Source: Bacteroidales bacterium (lineage in GTDB: Bacteria; Bacteroidota; Bacteroidia; Bacteroidales; P3). From it: 64,000 nucleotides of DNA. Position numbers and translations under genes: made by a program. The stretch is from NCBI GenBank assembly GCA_017479705.1, contig JAFVCA010000031.1, forward strand, positions 1 through 64,000. The letters are read 5' to 3'. Below, in pieces: positions 16,857-25,172 of this stretch; the first letter of the stretch is position 1; each line of letters starts with the position of its first letter. The notes beneath the pieces were generated by a model. It saw nothing but the letters and a program-made list of their open reading frames with translations, ran no database searches and was not told where the DNA came from.

Positions 16857-17960
16857 GTGTATCGGTTGAAAACGGCTTCTAATAATCAAACTTCGTTGAA
16901 ATGGGATAGTCCGTCTGTGCAAGTGCTATCCCAGTTATTGAGAATCGCATTAGGCAAGGAGGAACCATCTTCTTTGCCTAATGATGTAAATTGGCAGGAG
17001 GTATACAACCTGTCTTTGAAGCAAGGTGTGGGCGCAATTGTGTGTGATGGGATGTTGGCAATTAAAGATTGTGGCATTGATGAGGAGTTGAAGTATAAGT
17101 GGATGGGACAGAGTATGGTTATTGAACAAAAGTCCAAGGCTCGATGGAGGGCATTGTGTCAATTGGCGGAGCTATTTGCTCAGCATGGAATAAAAACCAA
17201 CGTTTTAAAGGGGTTCTCATACGCATCATTCTATCCAAATCCTTTCCACCGGCCATCTTCAGATTTGGATATTTGTTTGTTGGATGATTTCGAAAAAGGG
17301 AATCAAGTAGTTGAGAAAGTCGGAATCGATGTGAATCGTTCTGAATCAAAGCATTCCCATTTTACATTTAATGGAGTTCATGTCGAGAATCATCAGTTTT
17401 GTGTAGGTGTCAAGGGAAGTAAGGTTGATAAGGCAATAGATTTATTTTTAAAGTCTTTATTAGAAACCAGTGAATGCACGTTAGGTAATACCAATGTGAT
17501 AAAGCCGAATTGGTTATTTAATGCATTCTTTTTTATGTGTCATGCTAGAACCCACTTTCTCATAGAAGAGGGTATCACTTTAAAAAATGTTTGCGATTGG
17601 GCATTATTGAAGGATTGCAAGGTTGAAGATGGAGATAGAGAGCTTTTCTGGACGAAGTGTGATGAATTTGGATTAATGAAGTTTGCAAGTGCCATTGACG
17701 AAGTGGCCGGATTTGTGTTTGGGGGAAATCATCTGTCAGACTTAGGAGGAAGATTGTTACAGGATATATTATCTGTCAAGACACATAAACATAATAAGAA
17801 TAAGGCGATGGCGCATTTGAACATTCTGAGAATGATATGGGAGAATCGATGGAAATACTCTTTATTTTCAGATACAACACCCATCAATATGTTCTTTAAA
17901 TATGGATATGGTTTCTTTTTTGAGAGAAATATCAGTCAATACGATTTAAAAGAATGGTAA
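16857..17960 (+). CDS. Nucleotidyltransferase-fold protein (NTP_transf_5-like)
   Basis: A 367-residue protein resembling the 'uncharacterised nucleotidyltransferase' family (NTP_transf_5). The core is NVLKGFSYASFYP near 117-129 and RPSSDLDICLLDD near 136-148, where the D-x-D pair is the expected metal site. HFTFNGVHVENHQ and a helical C-terminal half (HARTHFLIEEGITLKNVCDWALL) follow. Members are common in Bacteroidetes polysaccharide loci, but substrates are not established; nucleotide transfer to sugar or protein is possible. Start GTG 16,857 is the furthest upstream; an in-frame TTG lies a few codons later and no ATG is nearby, so the start is uncertain. It overlaps the cupin gene by 7 bp. 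Confidence 0.78.
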   Translation: MYRLKTASNNQTSLKWDSPSVQVLSQLLRIALGKEEPSSLPNDVNWQEVYNLSLKQGVGAIVCDGMLAIKDCGIDEELKYKWMGQSMVIEQKSKARWRALCQLAELFAQHGIKTNVLKGFSYASFYPNPFHRPSSDLDICLLDDFEKGNQVVEKVGIDVNRSESKHSHFTFNGVHVENHQFCVGVKGSKVDKAIDLFLKSLLETSECTLGNTNVIKPNWLFNAFFFMCHARTHFLIEEGITLKNVCDWALLKDCKVEDGDRELFWTKCDEFGLMKFASAIDEVAGFVFGGNHLSDLGGRLLQDILSVKTHKHNKNKAMAHLNILRMIWENRWKYSLFSDTTPINMFFKYGYGFFFERNISQYDLKEW

Positions 17961-18349
17961 TAGATACGGCACTTTTGCTTTCGGTATCAGAGCAAGCTAA
18001 AAATAATCCTCGACTAAGACAAAACTATGACTTGCGGAATAATACCGATGACAAAAGTCAACGAATGCTGAATGCACTTGAACCTGGAACAGTAATGCCC
18101 ATTCATCGGCATAGGAATAGTTCAGAGACAATGATTGTAATAAAAGGTTCTCTAAAGGAATTATTCTATGACGATAATGGGAATATAATAGGAGAGTGGA
18201 TATGTGCGCCTAATACAGACTGTATTGGAATGAATATCCCAGCAGGACAGTGGCACAATTTGATTTGTTTAGAACCAGGTACAGTTTTATTTGAGGCAAA
18301 AGACGGACCTTGGGAACCCTTAAGTGAAGAAGATGTGCTGGAGAAATAA
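17954..18349 (+). CDS. WbuC-like cupin metalloprotein
   Basis: A 131-residue cupin of the WbuC family. NPRLRQNYDLRNN near the N-terminus is typical, MPIHRHRNSSETMIVIKG gives the H-x-H...E metal-binding set, and IPAGQWHNLICLEPGTVLFEAKDGPW supplies the second cupin motif. WbuC occurs next to wbuB in E. coli O26-type clusters, where its exact role is not settled; a sugar-modifying or metal-dependent function is assumed. Here the WbuB-like transferase is 9 kb upstream in the same locus with the L-FucNAc genes, which supports a shared glycan chemistry. Start ATG 17,954 overlaps the previous gene. Confidence 0.85.
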   Translation: MVIDTALLLSVSEQAKNNPRLRQNYDLRNNTDDKSQRMLNALEPGTVMPIHRHRNSSETMIVIKGSLKELFYDDNGNIIGEWICAPNTDCIGMNIPAGQWHNLICLEPGTVLFEAKDGPWEPLSEEDVLEK

Positions 18350-18403
18350 GTATGGTGGGTTGCTTCATAATTGTTTATTGTAAAATGAAAAAAGTATATA
18401 TAT

Positions 18404-19657
18404 ATGTCAGATAGAAAACGTATTTATCTTTGTTTGGCTCACATGTCGGAGAACGGCATGGAGCAGAAGTATGTTAAAGAGGCTTTTGATACAAATTGGG
18501 TGGTGCCTTTAGGCCCCAATGTGAATGGATTCGAAGCCGATTTGGAACAATTTGTTGGTCAGGACAAGAAAGTGGTTGCATTATCGTCGGGAACGGCAGC
18601 CGTTCACTTGGCTCTGATTGCTTGTGGCGTCAAACCTGGAGATGAAGTAATCGTGCAGAGTTTTACTTTTTGTGCCTCTTCACATCCTATTACATACCTC
18701 GGAGCTATCCCAGTGTTTATAGACTCTGAGAAGGATACATGGAATATGGATCCAGATCTGTTGGAGGAAGCCATCTTAGACAGGAAAGCCAAGACGGGCA
18801 AATATCCCAAAGCAATAGTGCCAGTGGCTCTTTATGGCATGCCATACAACATAAAGAGAATAATGGAAATAGGTGAAAAGTATGGCATTCCGGTCATTGA
18901 GGATGCAGCGGAAGGATTCGGTTCCCGATTCAATGGTCAGGTTCTGGGTACTTTTGGTGAGTATGGTATCCTCTCGTTTAATGGCAATAAGATGATCACT
19001 ACCAGCGGTGGCGGTGCACTTATTTGCCCCAACAAGGAGGCTGCCAGTACGATTATGTGGTATGCAACGCAAGCCCGTGAGGCATATCCATATTACCAGC
19101 ATGAGGCAATCGGATACAACTATCGAATGAGCAATGTTTGTGCAGGAATTGGCCGTGGACAGATGACCGTGGTCGAGGCTCATCTTCGTCACCATAAGCA
19201 TGTTCAGAGGATGTATGAAGAACTTCTCAAAGATGTGGATGGAATTACCATGATGAAAGCCCCGTCAGATAATTATGATGCTAATTACTGGCTTTGCACA
19301 ATGCGTCTTGACCCAGAAGTACGGATAAAAGGTCAGGAAAATGCATATAAGAATGTTATCACAGGGGCTGTCGGTGGTGCGGCTGGAGTTATTCACGCCG
19401 TGGATTCTGCCACAACGGATTGTCAACCCAATGATAATGTTGAGGCGTTAAGATTATTTTTGGATGCTGCTCAGATTGAGGCTCGTCCATTATGGAAGCC
19501 AATGCATAAACAGCCAGTGTACAAGAATAATCCGGCATACGTAAATGGTGTGAGCGAATCCATGTTTAAGGTAGGTATGTGTTTGCCTGCAGGTCCTTAT
19601 GTCTCTGATGAAGATGTCCATTATATAGTGGAATGCATCAAGGACTCAATTCAATAA
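18404..19657 (+). CDS. DegT/DnrJ/EryC1-family sugar aminotransferase
   Basis: A 417-residue PLP-dependent aminotransferase. The N-terminus IYLCLAHMSENGMEQKYVKEAF and WVVPLGPNVNGFE resemble PglE/LegC-type 4-aminotransferases. LSSGTAAVHLAL holds the phosphate-binding segment, VIEDAAEGFGS gives the pyridine-binding Asp, and FNGNKMITTSGGGAL carries the Schiff-base Lys at residue 196. It transfers an amino group from glutamate to a 4-keto-6-deoxy sugar nucleotide. Paired with the GNAT and NeuD-like acyltransferases in the locus it would make a second amino-sugar besides L-FucNAc. It is the last recognisable glycan gene of the cluster. Confidence 0.92.
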   Translation: MSDRKRIYLCLAHMSENGMEQKYVKEAFDTNWVVPLGPNVNGFEADLEQFVGQDKKVVALSSGTAAVHLALIACGVKPGDEVIVQSFTFCASSHPITYLGAIPVFIDSEKDTWNMDPDLLEEAILDRKAKTGKYPKAIVPVALYGMPYNIKRIMEIGEKYGIPVIEDAAEGFGSRFNGQVLGTFGEYGILSFNGNKMITTSGGGALICPNKEAASTIMWYATQAREAYPYYQHEAIGYNYRMSNVCAGIGRGQMTVVEAHLRHHKHVQRMYEELLKDVDGITMMKAPSDNYDANYWLCTMRLDPEVRIKGQENAYKNVITGAVGGAAGVIHAVDSATTDCQPNDNVEALRLFLDAAQIEARPLWKPMHKQPVYKNNPAYVNGVSESMFKVGMCLPAGPYVSDEDVHYIVECIKDSIQ

Positions 19658-19730
19658 TTATTTCAATCAGAGAATGTGTTAGTGGACATTTTAGTGTCTT
19701 TTTTTTCTAATCTTTCCATAGTAATACTAT

Positions 19731-20204
19731 ATGAATTGGAATCGCGTTTTTAAGAGCAACTGGTCCAAGGTACTTGCTCTGTTACTACTTTTTGCTATTA
19801 TTGCTTTCTTTGGCGGGCTGCTGTTCTCTTGGGGTTATCGTTTCCGTAAGCGTACTCTTTTGCTGCGTGGGTCTTATATGGCCATTGCTGTGCTGTGGGT
19901 AGTGCTTACTATCTGGACGATATGCCGTAAAGTTCATTTTGGCGCATTGTGGAGGGGAATGATGAATGAGATTTATCGACGAGCCGAGCATTATGAGAAT
20001 TCTCTCTATCAGAATTATCAGGATTTGAATTCCCGTTACCCCATGGCCATCGCTGAGTATGAGTCTCATTGTTGGCACCAGCACCCCCGTCCAACCAATG
20101 AAGAAATCATGGAATCGGCGTTAGCTATATCAGAGCTTGAATGGATAGAGCGGGAAAAAAAAGCACGTGACAAAGTCGCGAGCAAACATGCCAGCCATTC
20201 ATAG
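19731..20204 (+). CDS. Hypothetical two-helix membrane protein
   Basis: A 157-residue protein I do not recognise. Two hydrophobic segments lie near 14-36 (VLALLLLFAIIAFFGGLLF) and 48-66 (YMAIAVLWVVLTIWTIC), joined by a short basic loop (RFRKRTLLLRG). A hydrophilic C-terminal part of about 90 residues is rich in Tyr, Glu and Trp (AEHYENSLYQNYQDLNSRYP) and ends in charged helix. A glycan chain-length or anchoring role is conceivable from position only. It lies 73 bp after the aminotransferase gene and before a strong terminator, so it may be the last gene of the polysaccharide transcript. Confidence 0.65.
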   Translation: MNWNRVFKSNWSKVLALLLLFAIIAFFGGLLFSWGYRFRKRTLLLRGSYMAIAVLWVVLTIWTICRKVHFGALWRGMMNEIYRRAEHYENSLYQNYQDLNSRYPMAIAEYESHCWHQHPRPTNEEIMESALAISELEWIEREKKARDKVASKHASHS

Positions 20205-20228
20205 CAGCATACTCTCTGAATAATGAAT

Positions 20229-20268
20229 AATAATGGGTTCATCTGAGAAATCAGGTGAGCCCATTATT
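20229..20268. terminator. Bidirectional rho-independent terminator
   Basis: An 18-bp stem (20,229-20,246 with 20,251-20,268), broken only by G-T pairs, closes on a GAAA tetraloop and has A/T-rich ends. It sits between convergent genes and closes both the polysaccharide locus and the sugar operon. It also marks the change to more GC-rich DNA. Confidence 0.85.
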
Positions 20269-20281
20269 GTTTGCCCTAAGC

Positions 20282-21886
20282 TTACTTGGCAAGAACCGAC
20301 TTACCCGAGACAAATAGTTGCATTACCTGTACCGAAGGAATCTCGTGCAGAGGGATAGTCATAATGTCTTTGTTGAGAACGACAAAATCGGCCTCTTTGC
20401 CTACCTCGATGCTGCCTTTTGTCTTCTCTTCAAAGTATCCTTTCGCAACCCAGCAGGTGATGGAGCGCAGAGCCTCTTCGCGGGTAAATGCATCCTCCAT
20501 CTGCCATCCGCCAACAGGATTCCCATTGAGGTCTTGGCGAGCCACAGCGGCATAAAATGTATACAGCGGGCTGATATGCTCGATAGGGAAATCCGTCCCA
20601 TTCACCACCCAGCCGTTCTGTTTCAGCAGGTGATGGTAGGCGTATGCGTTCTGCACCCTGTCTCCCAGTCGTTCCTCAGCCCATCTCATGTCCGAAGTGG
20701 CATGGGTGCTTTGTATTGATGGAATAATACTGTATTTTCGATACAATTCGAAATCATCAGGATGAACCACTTGGCTATGTTCAATACGCCATCGTCTGTC
20801 GTTCTTCCCTTTCAGAACAGCTCCGTATGCTTTCAGCATCATCCGTACCCCGGCATCACCAATGGCATGGGTGCATACCTGAAACCCTGATTTGTACGCC
20901 TTCCGGCAGATGGAATCGTAGTATTCGTCGGGATACATCCTCAAACCCCTGTTCTTGGGGTCGTCGCTATAGGGCTCAATCAAATATGCGCCCCGTGAAC
21001 CCAAAGCACCATCCGCGTACAATTTGATAGAGCAAACCGCAAGCCGCTCTTTGTGCATGGGTCCTTTGGACAGGAAATAGTCCATCGTCTCCTCGTCCGG
21101 ATTCATCATGGCGTTTACCTTTATTTTCAGTGTTCCATCTTGCTGCATGCTGTCTATCAGAAGGATGTCGTCTAACGAAAGTCCTGCGTCTGTAACACCA
21201 GTCAGTCCTTGGGCAAAGCAAGCCTGTTGCGCAGCAAGCAGTGCCTGTTTGTGTTCGGTGGGTGATAGTTTGGGAATACGCGCTTTCACGCTGTCGTAAG
21301 GTGCATCAAGCAACAAACCGGTCGGGCTCTCATAATGCATGTATTCAAGCAACCTGTTGTTCACCAGTCCCATGTGTCCGTCGATGCGGGTGAGTGCAAC
21401 ATACTTGTCTGGGAAAAGCTCATTCAGCTGTTTGTTGTCAGGGAACTGCTTTCCCGGCCATAAATTCTGGTCCCATCCGCGTCCCAACAACCATTCCGAG
21501 GGATACTGTTGTGCATGATCTTGCAATCGTTCTATCACCTCATCAAACGACTTGCAACCAACCAAATCAACATATCGCACCATCAATTCCCCCAATCCGT
21601 TAAAGTGGCAATGCCCATCCATAAATCCTGGATAGACAGGTGCCCCTTTTGCATCAAGCATCTCCCCAGCACGGTATTGCTTCAGTATTTCTTCGGTTGG
21701 ACCGACTGCCACGAATTTGCCGTCTTTTACGGCAAAGGCTTCGGCCTGGCTGAAATCATTGTCAACGGTATAAACAATGGCGTTGTAGACAATCAAGTCT
21801 GCTTGTTGCCTATTTGTGCATCCGGTCAATGTGGCAATGGCGGTCATCATTATTGTTGCGATTGCAATCGGTATAGTTTTTTTCAT
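20282..21886 (-). CDS. Exported YtcJ-like metal-dependent amidohydrolase (lipoprotein)
   Basis: A 534-residue amidohydrolase of the YtcJ group. It starts MKKTIPIAIATIMMTAIATLTGC, a lipoprotein signal whose acylated Cys follows LTG; an upstream ATG at 21,904 would overlap the mutarotase and is less likely. GFMDGHCHFNGLGELM near 90-105 gives the metal-binding H-x-H, IEHSQVVHPDDF the next His pair, and GTDFPIEHISP the catalytic Asp. Homologues hydrolyse amides, formyl groups or cyclic imides; the substrate here is unknown. It is the last gene of an operon with a mutarotase, a FucP-type permease and a nucleotidyltransferase-kinase, so it may process an extracytoplasmic amide-bearing sugar. That link is inference. 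Confidence 0.87.
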   Translation of the reverse strand: MKKTIPIAIATIMMTAIATLTGCTNRQQADLIVYNAIVYTVDNDFSQAEAFAVKDGKFVAVGPTEEILKQYRAGEMLDAKGAPVYPGFMDGHCHFNGLGELMVRYVDLVGCKSFDEVIERLQDHAQQYPSEWLLGRGWDQNLWPGKQFPDNKQLNELFPDKYVALTRIDGHMGLVNNRLLEYMHYESPTGLLLDAPYDSVKARIPKLSPTEHKQALLAAQQACFAQGLTGVTDAGLSLDDILLIDSMQQDGTLKIKVNAMMNPDEETMDYFLSKGPMHKERLAVCSIKLYADGALGSRGAYLIEPYSDDPKNRGLRMYPDEYYDSICRKAYKSGFQVCTHAIGDAGVRMMLKAYGAVLKGKNDRRWRIEHSQVVHPDDFELYRKYSIIPSIQSTHATSDMRWAEERLGDRVQNAYAYHHLLKQNGWVVNGTDFPIEHISPLYTFYAAVARQDLNGNPVGGWQMEDAFTREEALRSITCWVAKGYFEEKTKGSIEVGKEADFVVLNKDIMTIPLHEIPSVQVMQLFVSGKSVLAK

Positions 21887-21896
21887 TGAAAAACGT

Positions 21897-22229
21897 TTAT
21901 TCAAGTTGGAAAATCTTATCCATCAAATGCCATTTGGCTGCCGACGGGGCATGGGGATCGCATCCCTGAAACTGTGCCACATGGGCCTCCCATTCGGCCT
22001 GTCGAGGCAGTGTGGATAGCCGTGCCATATCGCGTTCCCAATCAAATTCATCCACCGTGTCGCAAATCATAAATACCTTATTCCCGTGACGATATATTTG
22101 CATGTCTAAGATACCCACCTCATGCTGTCCCTGCATCACTTCGGGCCACACATGTGCATGGGCTTCTACGTACTTTTCAATCATCTCCTTGTCGTTGACA
22201 AGTTCCAGCATCTGGCAATAGCGTTTCAT
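21897..22229 (-). CDS. L-rhamnose mutarotase family protein (RhaM-like)
   Basis: A 110-residue protein of the L-rhamnose mutarotase family (dimeric alpha/beta barrel). The N-terminal MKRYCQMLELVNDKEMIEKY, the catalytic-type His in AHAHVWPEV near 23-31, MQIYRHGNKVFMICD and the C-terminal MDKIFQLE are all typical. It interconverts alpha and beta anomers of L-rhamnose or a related 6-deoxy sugar; homologues in Bacteroidetes also occur with fucose genes. It begins inside the end of the permease gene (4-bp overlap) and so is translated with it. Given the FucP-type neighbour, L-fucose is as likely a substrate as L-rhamnose. Confidence 0.9.
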   Translation of the reverse strand: MKRYCQMLELVNDKEMIEKYVEAHAHVWPEVMQGQHEVGILDMQIYRHGNKVFMICDTVDEFDWERDMARLSTLPRQAEWEAHVAQFQGCDPHAPSAAKWHLMDKIFQLE

Positions 22230-23467
22230 TGTCTTTCTTTTTTCTGTGATTTATTGATGAATATTGCGTAGCCGAGTACCACGGCAAAGCAAACCAGCGG
22301 GACGGAGTAAGAGATGTAAATGGAGAAGTTGTCGCTTAATAGTCCTTGCAGCGGAGTCAGCAATGCACCGCCCAGAATGGCCATTATCAGGCCGGATGCT
22401 CCAATCTTGGAATCGCCTGGTTGTCCCCCAAGGTCGGTGCGCTCCACATCCTCTAAGGCTAAGCCGTATATAGTGGGAAACATCAGGCTCATGAACACGC
22501 TGATGGCTACCAGGAAACACACAAGCACCCATCCGCTTCCGGCCAATCCCACCACTGCGGCGGTGCTAATCAATGCCATTGTTGCGCCAAATATCAGTAG
22601 ATTCTGGGGGGCGAAGAACTTCATCAGCCATGTGTAGAAAAACCGCGAGAGGCAGAACCCAATGATGGAGATAAGGTACACTGTCGATGCCGACGCCTCG
22701 GTCACCCCAAGCTCCTGCATCACGATGCGGATGGTGAAACTCCAAACTCCAATCTGCGCTCCCACGTAGAAAAACTGTGCCACCACACCTCCGCGGTATC
22801 TCTTGTTGGCCCACAGCCTTCGGACAACGGCTTTCAGCTCCGTGACGGGTTCATCATCTTGTTTGCCCGTGGGCATCTTCACCACCAGCATCACAACCAA
22901 AATCCCAATCAGCACTAACCCCAAAGTCATATAGGTTCCCGAAATGGAGTAAAGCGAGATGTCGCTGAGGATAAAGTATTTACTCAGCAATATGCCCATG
23001 ATGGACCCTATCGGGTTAAAAGCCTGTGCTATGTTCAGCCGCCGAGTCGCTGTCTCTGGCGACCCCATCGAAAGGATATAGGGATTTGCCGTGGTTTCCA
23101 ACACCGAGCATCCTCCCGCCATGATATAGATGGCAATCAGGTAAAACCCATAGCTGGCGGCCTTTGCGGCGGGCATAAACAGGATGGCCCCCAAGGCATA
23201 GAGGCTCAGTCCCAGCACCACTCCACTCTTATAGCTGTGTTTGCGGATAAACAGAGCTGCGGGCAGGGCCAGGCAGAAGTATGCCCCATAGAAGGCAAAC
23301 TGAATGAGCGACGTCTGGGTGTCGCTCATCGACATAATCTTCTTGAAGGCCGACAGCAATGTGTCGGTCATATTGTTGGCCAATCCCCACAGCAGGAACA
23401 GTGTGGTGACCAGCACAAACGACTTGATATAAGGCTTTTCAATGGTCTTCATGGCCTTTGTGTTCAA
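22226..23467 (-). CDS. fucP: L-fucose:H+ symporter-like MFS permease
   Basis: A 413-residue, 12-helix major facilitator of the FucP type. It has LVTTLFLLWGLANNMTDTLL near 17-36, where the Asn-x-Asp region of FucP lies. FAFYGAYFCLALPAALFIRKHSYK and LETTANPYILSMGSPETATRRLNIAQAFNPIGS are strong subfamily signatures. It imports L-fucose, or in relatives glucose/galactose or another hexose, with protons. It overlaps the kinase gene upstream and the mutarotase downstream by 4 bp each, so all three are made together. The name rests on family resemblance; the sugar has not been shown. Confidence 0.88.
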   Translation of the reverse strand: MNTKAMKTIEKPYIKSFVLVTTLFLLWGLANNMTDTLLSAFKKIMSMSDTQTSLIQFAFYGAYFCLALPAALFIRKHSYKSGVVLGLSLYALGAILFMPAAKAASYGFYLIAIYIMAGGCSVLETTANPYILSMGSPETATRRLNIAQAFNPIGSIMGILLSKYFILSDISLYSISGTYMTLGLVLIGILVVMLVVKMPTGKQDDEPVTELKAVVRRLWANKRYRGGVVAQFFYVGAQIGVWSFTIRIVMQELGVTEASASTVYLISIIGFCLSRFFYTWLMKFFAPQNLLIFGATMALISTAAVVGLAGSGWVLVCFLVAISVFMSLMFPTIYGLALEDVERTDLGGQPGDSKIGASGLIMAILGGALLTPLQGLLSDNFSIYISYSVPLVCFAVVLGYAIFINKSQKKERQ

Positions 23468-24654
23468 TTGCGTCTGATATGAATTTCGATGGCTTCCCCG
23501 TGCTCTTGGCAGAACACCGGAGTGTCATCCACCACCAAGGCCAGGTACCCGCCGCCGCCGGCACCCGGCATCTTCCATGCCCGGACACCCAGCAGTTGTG
23601 AATACTTGTCTATAAATGCTTGCACACAGCCCTGTATCATGGCGGGGAAGAGACTCGTCTGTGCCTCAAACGAGGCTCTGTAGGTCCTCGCAAAGCCCTC
23701 CAAGTCCATGGACAATATGGCTGTCCAGCACTCGTCCGCAGCCTGTGCCAACCGTTGCACTTTCTCCTTCGTGATGTCCATCCCCGTGGTCACATTGCAG
23801 CTCGGTTTGCGCGGCTCCATCGGAATTAGGCACAGGTGGCTCTCCAACCAAGCCAGTACCTTTTCGTCGCTGCAACGTTCAAAACGCTCCGGCCAGAAGT
23901 GGTTGTCGTAGTAGTGGCGGCACAATCCGGGTATGCAAATACCTATGGCATCCTGTGCCCCGCTGATGATGCCGTCCTCGCGCTCCGGGCTGTTCTCAAA
24001 GCAAAATACCAGTCGGGCCAGCATTTCGGGGTCCATCTTGGGCAGCTGGTACGGCCAGATGCGTTTAATTTGGTTCCGTGTCGAAGTCGACAGGCCGCAC
24101 CGCTCTCTGATTTCAAACGTGGGCAACAGGGATATGGTGATGGCCCATCCCGGAGCGTGACAGCTCACGTAGGGCTGGTCAATCCATGTGCCGGCAAGGT
24201 CCAGTCGGGTGGGCAGCCCTTCGCTGTCCCCGTTGCTGTGGCCGAGGGTGGCTTTTAGGCTGGTCGAGCTGCGGGCCTCCATCCCCTCGTGCGGGGTGCG
24301 CTCCAGCACCACATACTCCATTCCGCGCTCCTCGCACAGCTTCCGTTTCTCCTCCGAGGCACCGTCCGAATTCACCACAAGCATATCAGGCTTTACGATG
24401 TCAAGTGTTGGAACAAAGTCCAGTATTCCGCTGCCTTGATTGATAAATGCCTCTTTCACGTAGCGGATGGCCTTGACCATAAAAAGACGCTCGTTCTCGG
24501 GATACAGCGTCTTGTGGCCCTTGTAGTGCAGGATGGTCTCGTCCGAGCCTATGCCCACATACAAGTCGCCATATTCAGCCGCTTGGCGGAAAAACTCCAC
24601 ATGCCCGCTGTGCAGCAGATCGTAGCAGCCACTTACAAATACCTTTTTGCTCAT
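23464..24654 (-). CDS. Cytidylyltransferase-GHMP kinase fusion protein
   Basis: A 396-residue fusion. Residues 1-135 are an RfaE/TagD-type nucleotidyltransferase: VFVSGCYDLLHSGHVEFFRQA has the HxGH motif, VGIGSDETI and ENERLFMVKAIRYVKEAF follow, and SSTSLKA corresponds to the family's S-S/T-x-x motif. Residues about 150-396 look like a GHMP sugar kinase: RLDLAGTWIDQPYV, CGLSTSTRN as a divergent GLxSSxx ATP loop, GIISGAQDAIGI, and MPGAGGGGYLALVV. ATG 24,654 is used because the domain starts there. The pair would phosphorylate a sugar and activate it to an NDP-sugar. Leading an operon with a FucP-type permease and mutarotase, it suggests salvage of L-fucose or a similar sugar. It is distinct from Fkp, whose nucleotidyltransferase fold and order differ. 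Confidence 0.82.
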   Translation of the reverse strand: MSKKVFVSGCYDLLHSGHVEFFRQAAEYGDLYVGIGSDETILHYKGHKTLYPENERLFMVKAIRYVKEAFINQGSGILDFVPTLDIVKPDMLVVNSDGASEEKRKLCEERGMEYVVLERTPHEGMEARSSTSLKATLGHSNGDSEGLPTRLDLAGTWIDQPYVSCHAPGWAITISLLPTFEIRERCGLSTSTRNQIKRIWPYQLPKMDPEMLARLVFCFENSPEREDGIISGAQDAIGICIPGLCRHYYDNHFWPERFERCSDEKVLAWLESHLCLIPMEPRKPSCNVTTGMDITKEKVQRLAQAADECWTAILSMDLEGFARTYRASFEAQTSLFPAMIQGCVQAFIDKYSQLLGVRAWKMPGAGGGGYLALVVDDTPVFCQEHGEAIEIHIRRN

Positions 24655-24841
24655 GTCCCAATAACGCCAAGCCATTCCTTTTATTGTGCATCATTCTGTT
24701 TTGTGATGCGACCGCACCGAGAGGGGCAAAAACGTGTTTTCGGAGTGTCAAAAATCCCGTTTTGCAAAGAGTAATCGAGAAGAATTGCAAAAATTATTTA
24801 CCTGAAATACAATGAATAATAATCTTTTTTGAAAATAATTC

Positions 24842-24872
24842 TTTGCTAATTGAAAAAAAAGTAGTACTTTTG
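24842..24872 (+). promoter_or_regulatory. Bacteroidetes sigma-70-type promoter for tRNA-Gln
   Basis: TTTG at 24,842-24,845, a 19-bp spacer, then TACTTTTG at 24,865-24,872 match the Bacteroidetes -33/-7 consensus (TTTG-N19-TAnnTTTG) exactly. The tRNA begins 50 bp downstream. Confidence 0.85.
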
Positions 24873-24922
24873 CACCCGCTTTTGAGAGGAAAGACACTCT
24901 CTCAAATCTGTAGAAAACAGAT

Positions 24923-24993
24923 TGTCCATTGGTGTAATGGTAGCACATCTGACTCTGGATCAGCCAGTCTAGGTTCGAGTCCTGGATGGACAA
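24923..24993 (+). tRNA. tRNA-Gln (anticodon CTG)
   Basis: A 71-nt cloverleaf. The acceptor stem TGTCCAT pairs with ATGGACA, and discriminator A is at 24,993. The D arm has GTGTAATGGTAGCAC. The anticodon loop CTCTGGA has CTG at 24,955-24,957, decoding CAG. The T arm is GGTTCGAGTCC. CCA is not encoded. A consensus promoter lies upstream and a hairpin with a T tract downstream, so it is a single-gene transcript. Confidence 0.95.
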
Positions 24994-25000
24994 CAGTAAA

Positions 25001-25037
25001 GGCCGAAATCGTGTGATTCCGGCTTTTCTTTTTTTGT
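25001..25037 (+). terminator. Terminator after tRNA-Gln
   Basis: GGCCGAAATC and GATTCCGGC form an imperfect stem around GTGT, followed by CTTTTCTTTTTTTG. It lies 8 bp after the tRNA end. Confidence 0.7.
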
Positions 25038-25099
25038 CTTACCCCTATGCAGTCCCGACTGTCCCTATGCCGGTATCAGGTCCCATAGAGCAAAAAGTG

Positions 25100-25141
25100 A
25101 GGGGGCTGAGTCCCAGACTGCGAGTCTGTCTCAAGCCCCCT
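25100..25141 (-). terminator. Terminator of the outer-membrane protein gene
   Basis: AGGGGGCT (25,100-25,107) pairs with AGCCCCCT (25,134-25,141), and CAGACT with AGTCTG inside. Read on the - strand the hairpin is followed by CACTTTTTGC. It lies 31 bp beyond the stop of the gene ending at 25,173. Confidence 0.8.
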
Positions 25142-25172
25142 GCTGATTGAAATGATGTGGGTAATGGGCGGA

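Noticed and set aside
24655..24841. A leader peptide or riboswitch ahead of the sugar operon
   Set aside because: I saw no conserved riboswitch core, no short frame with rare-codon features and no attenuator hairpin.
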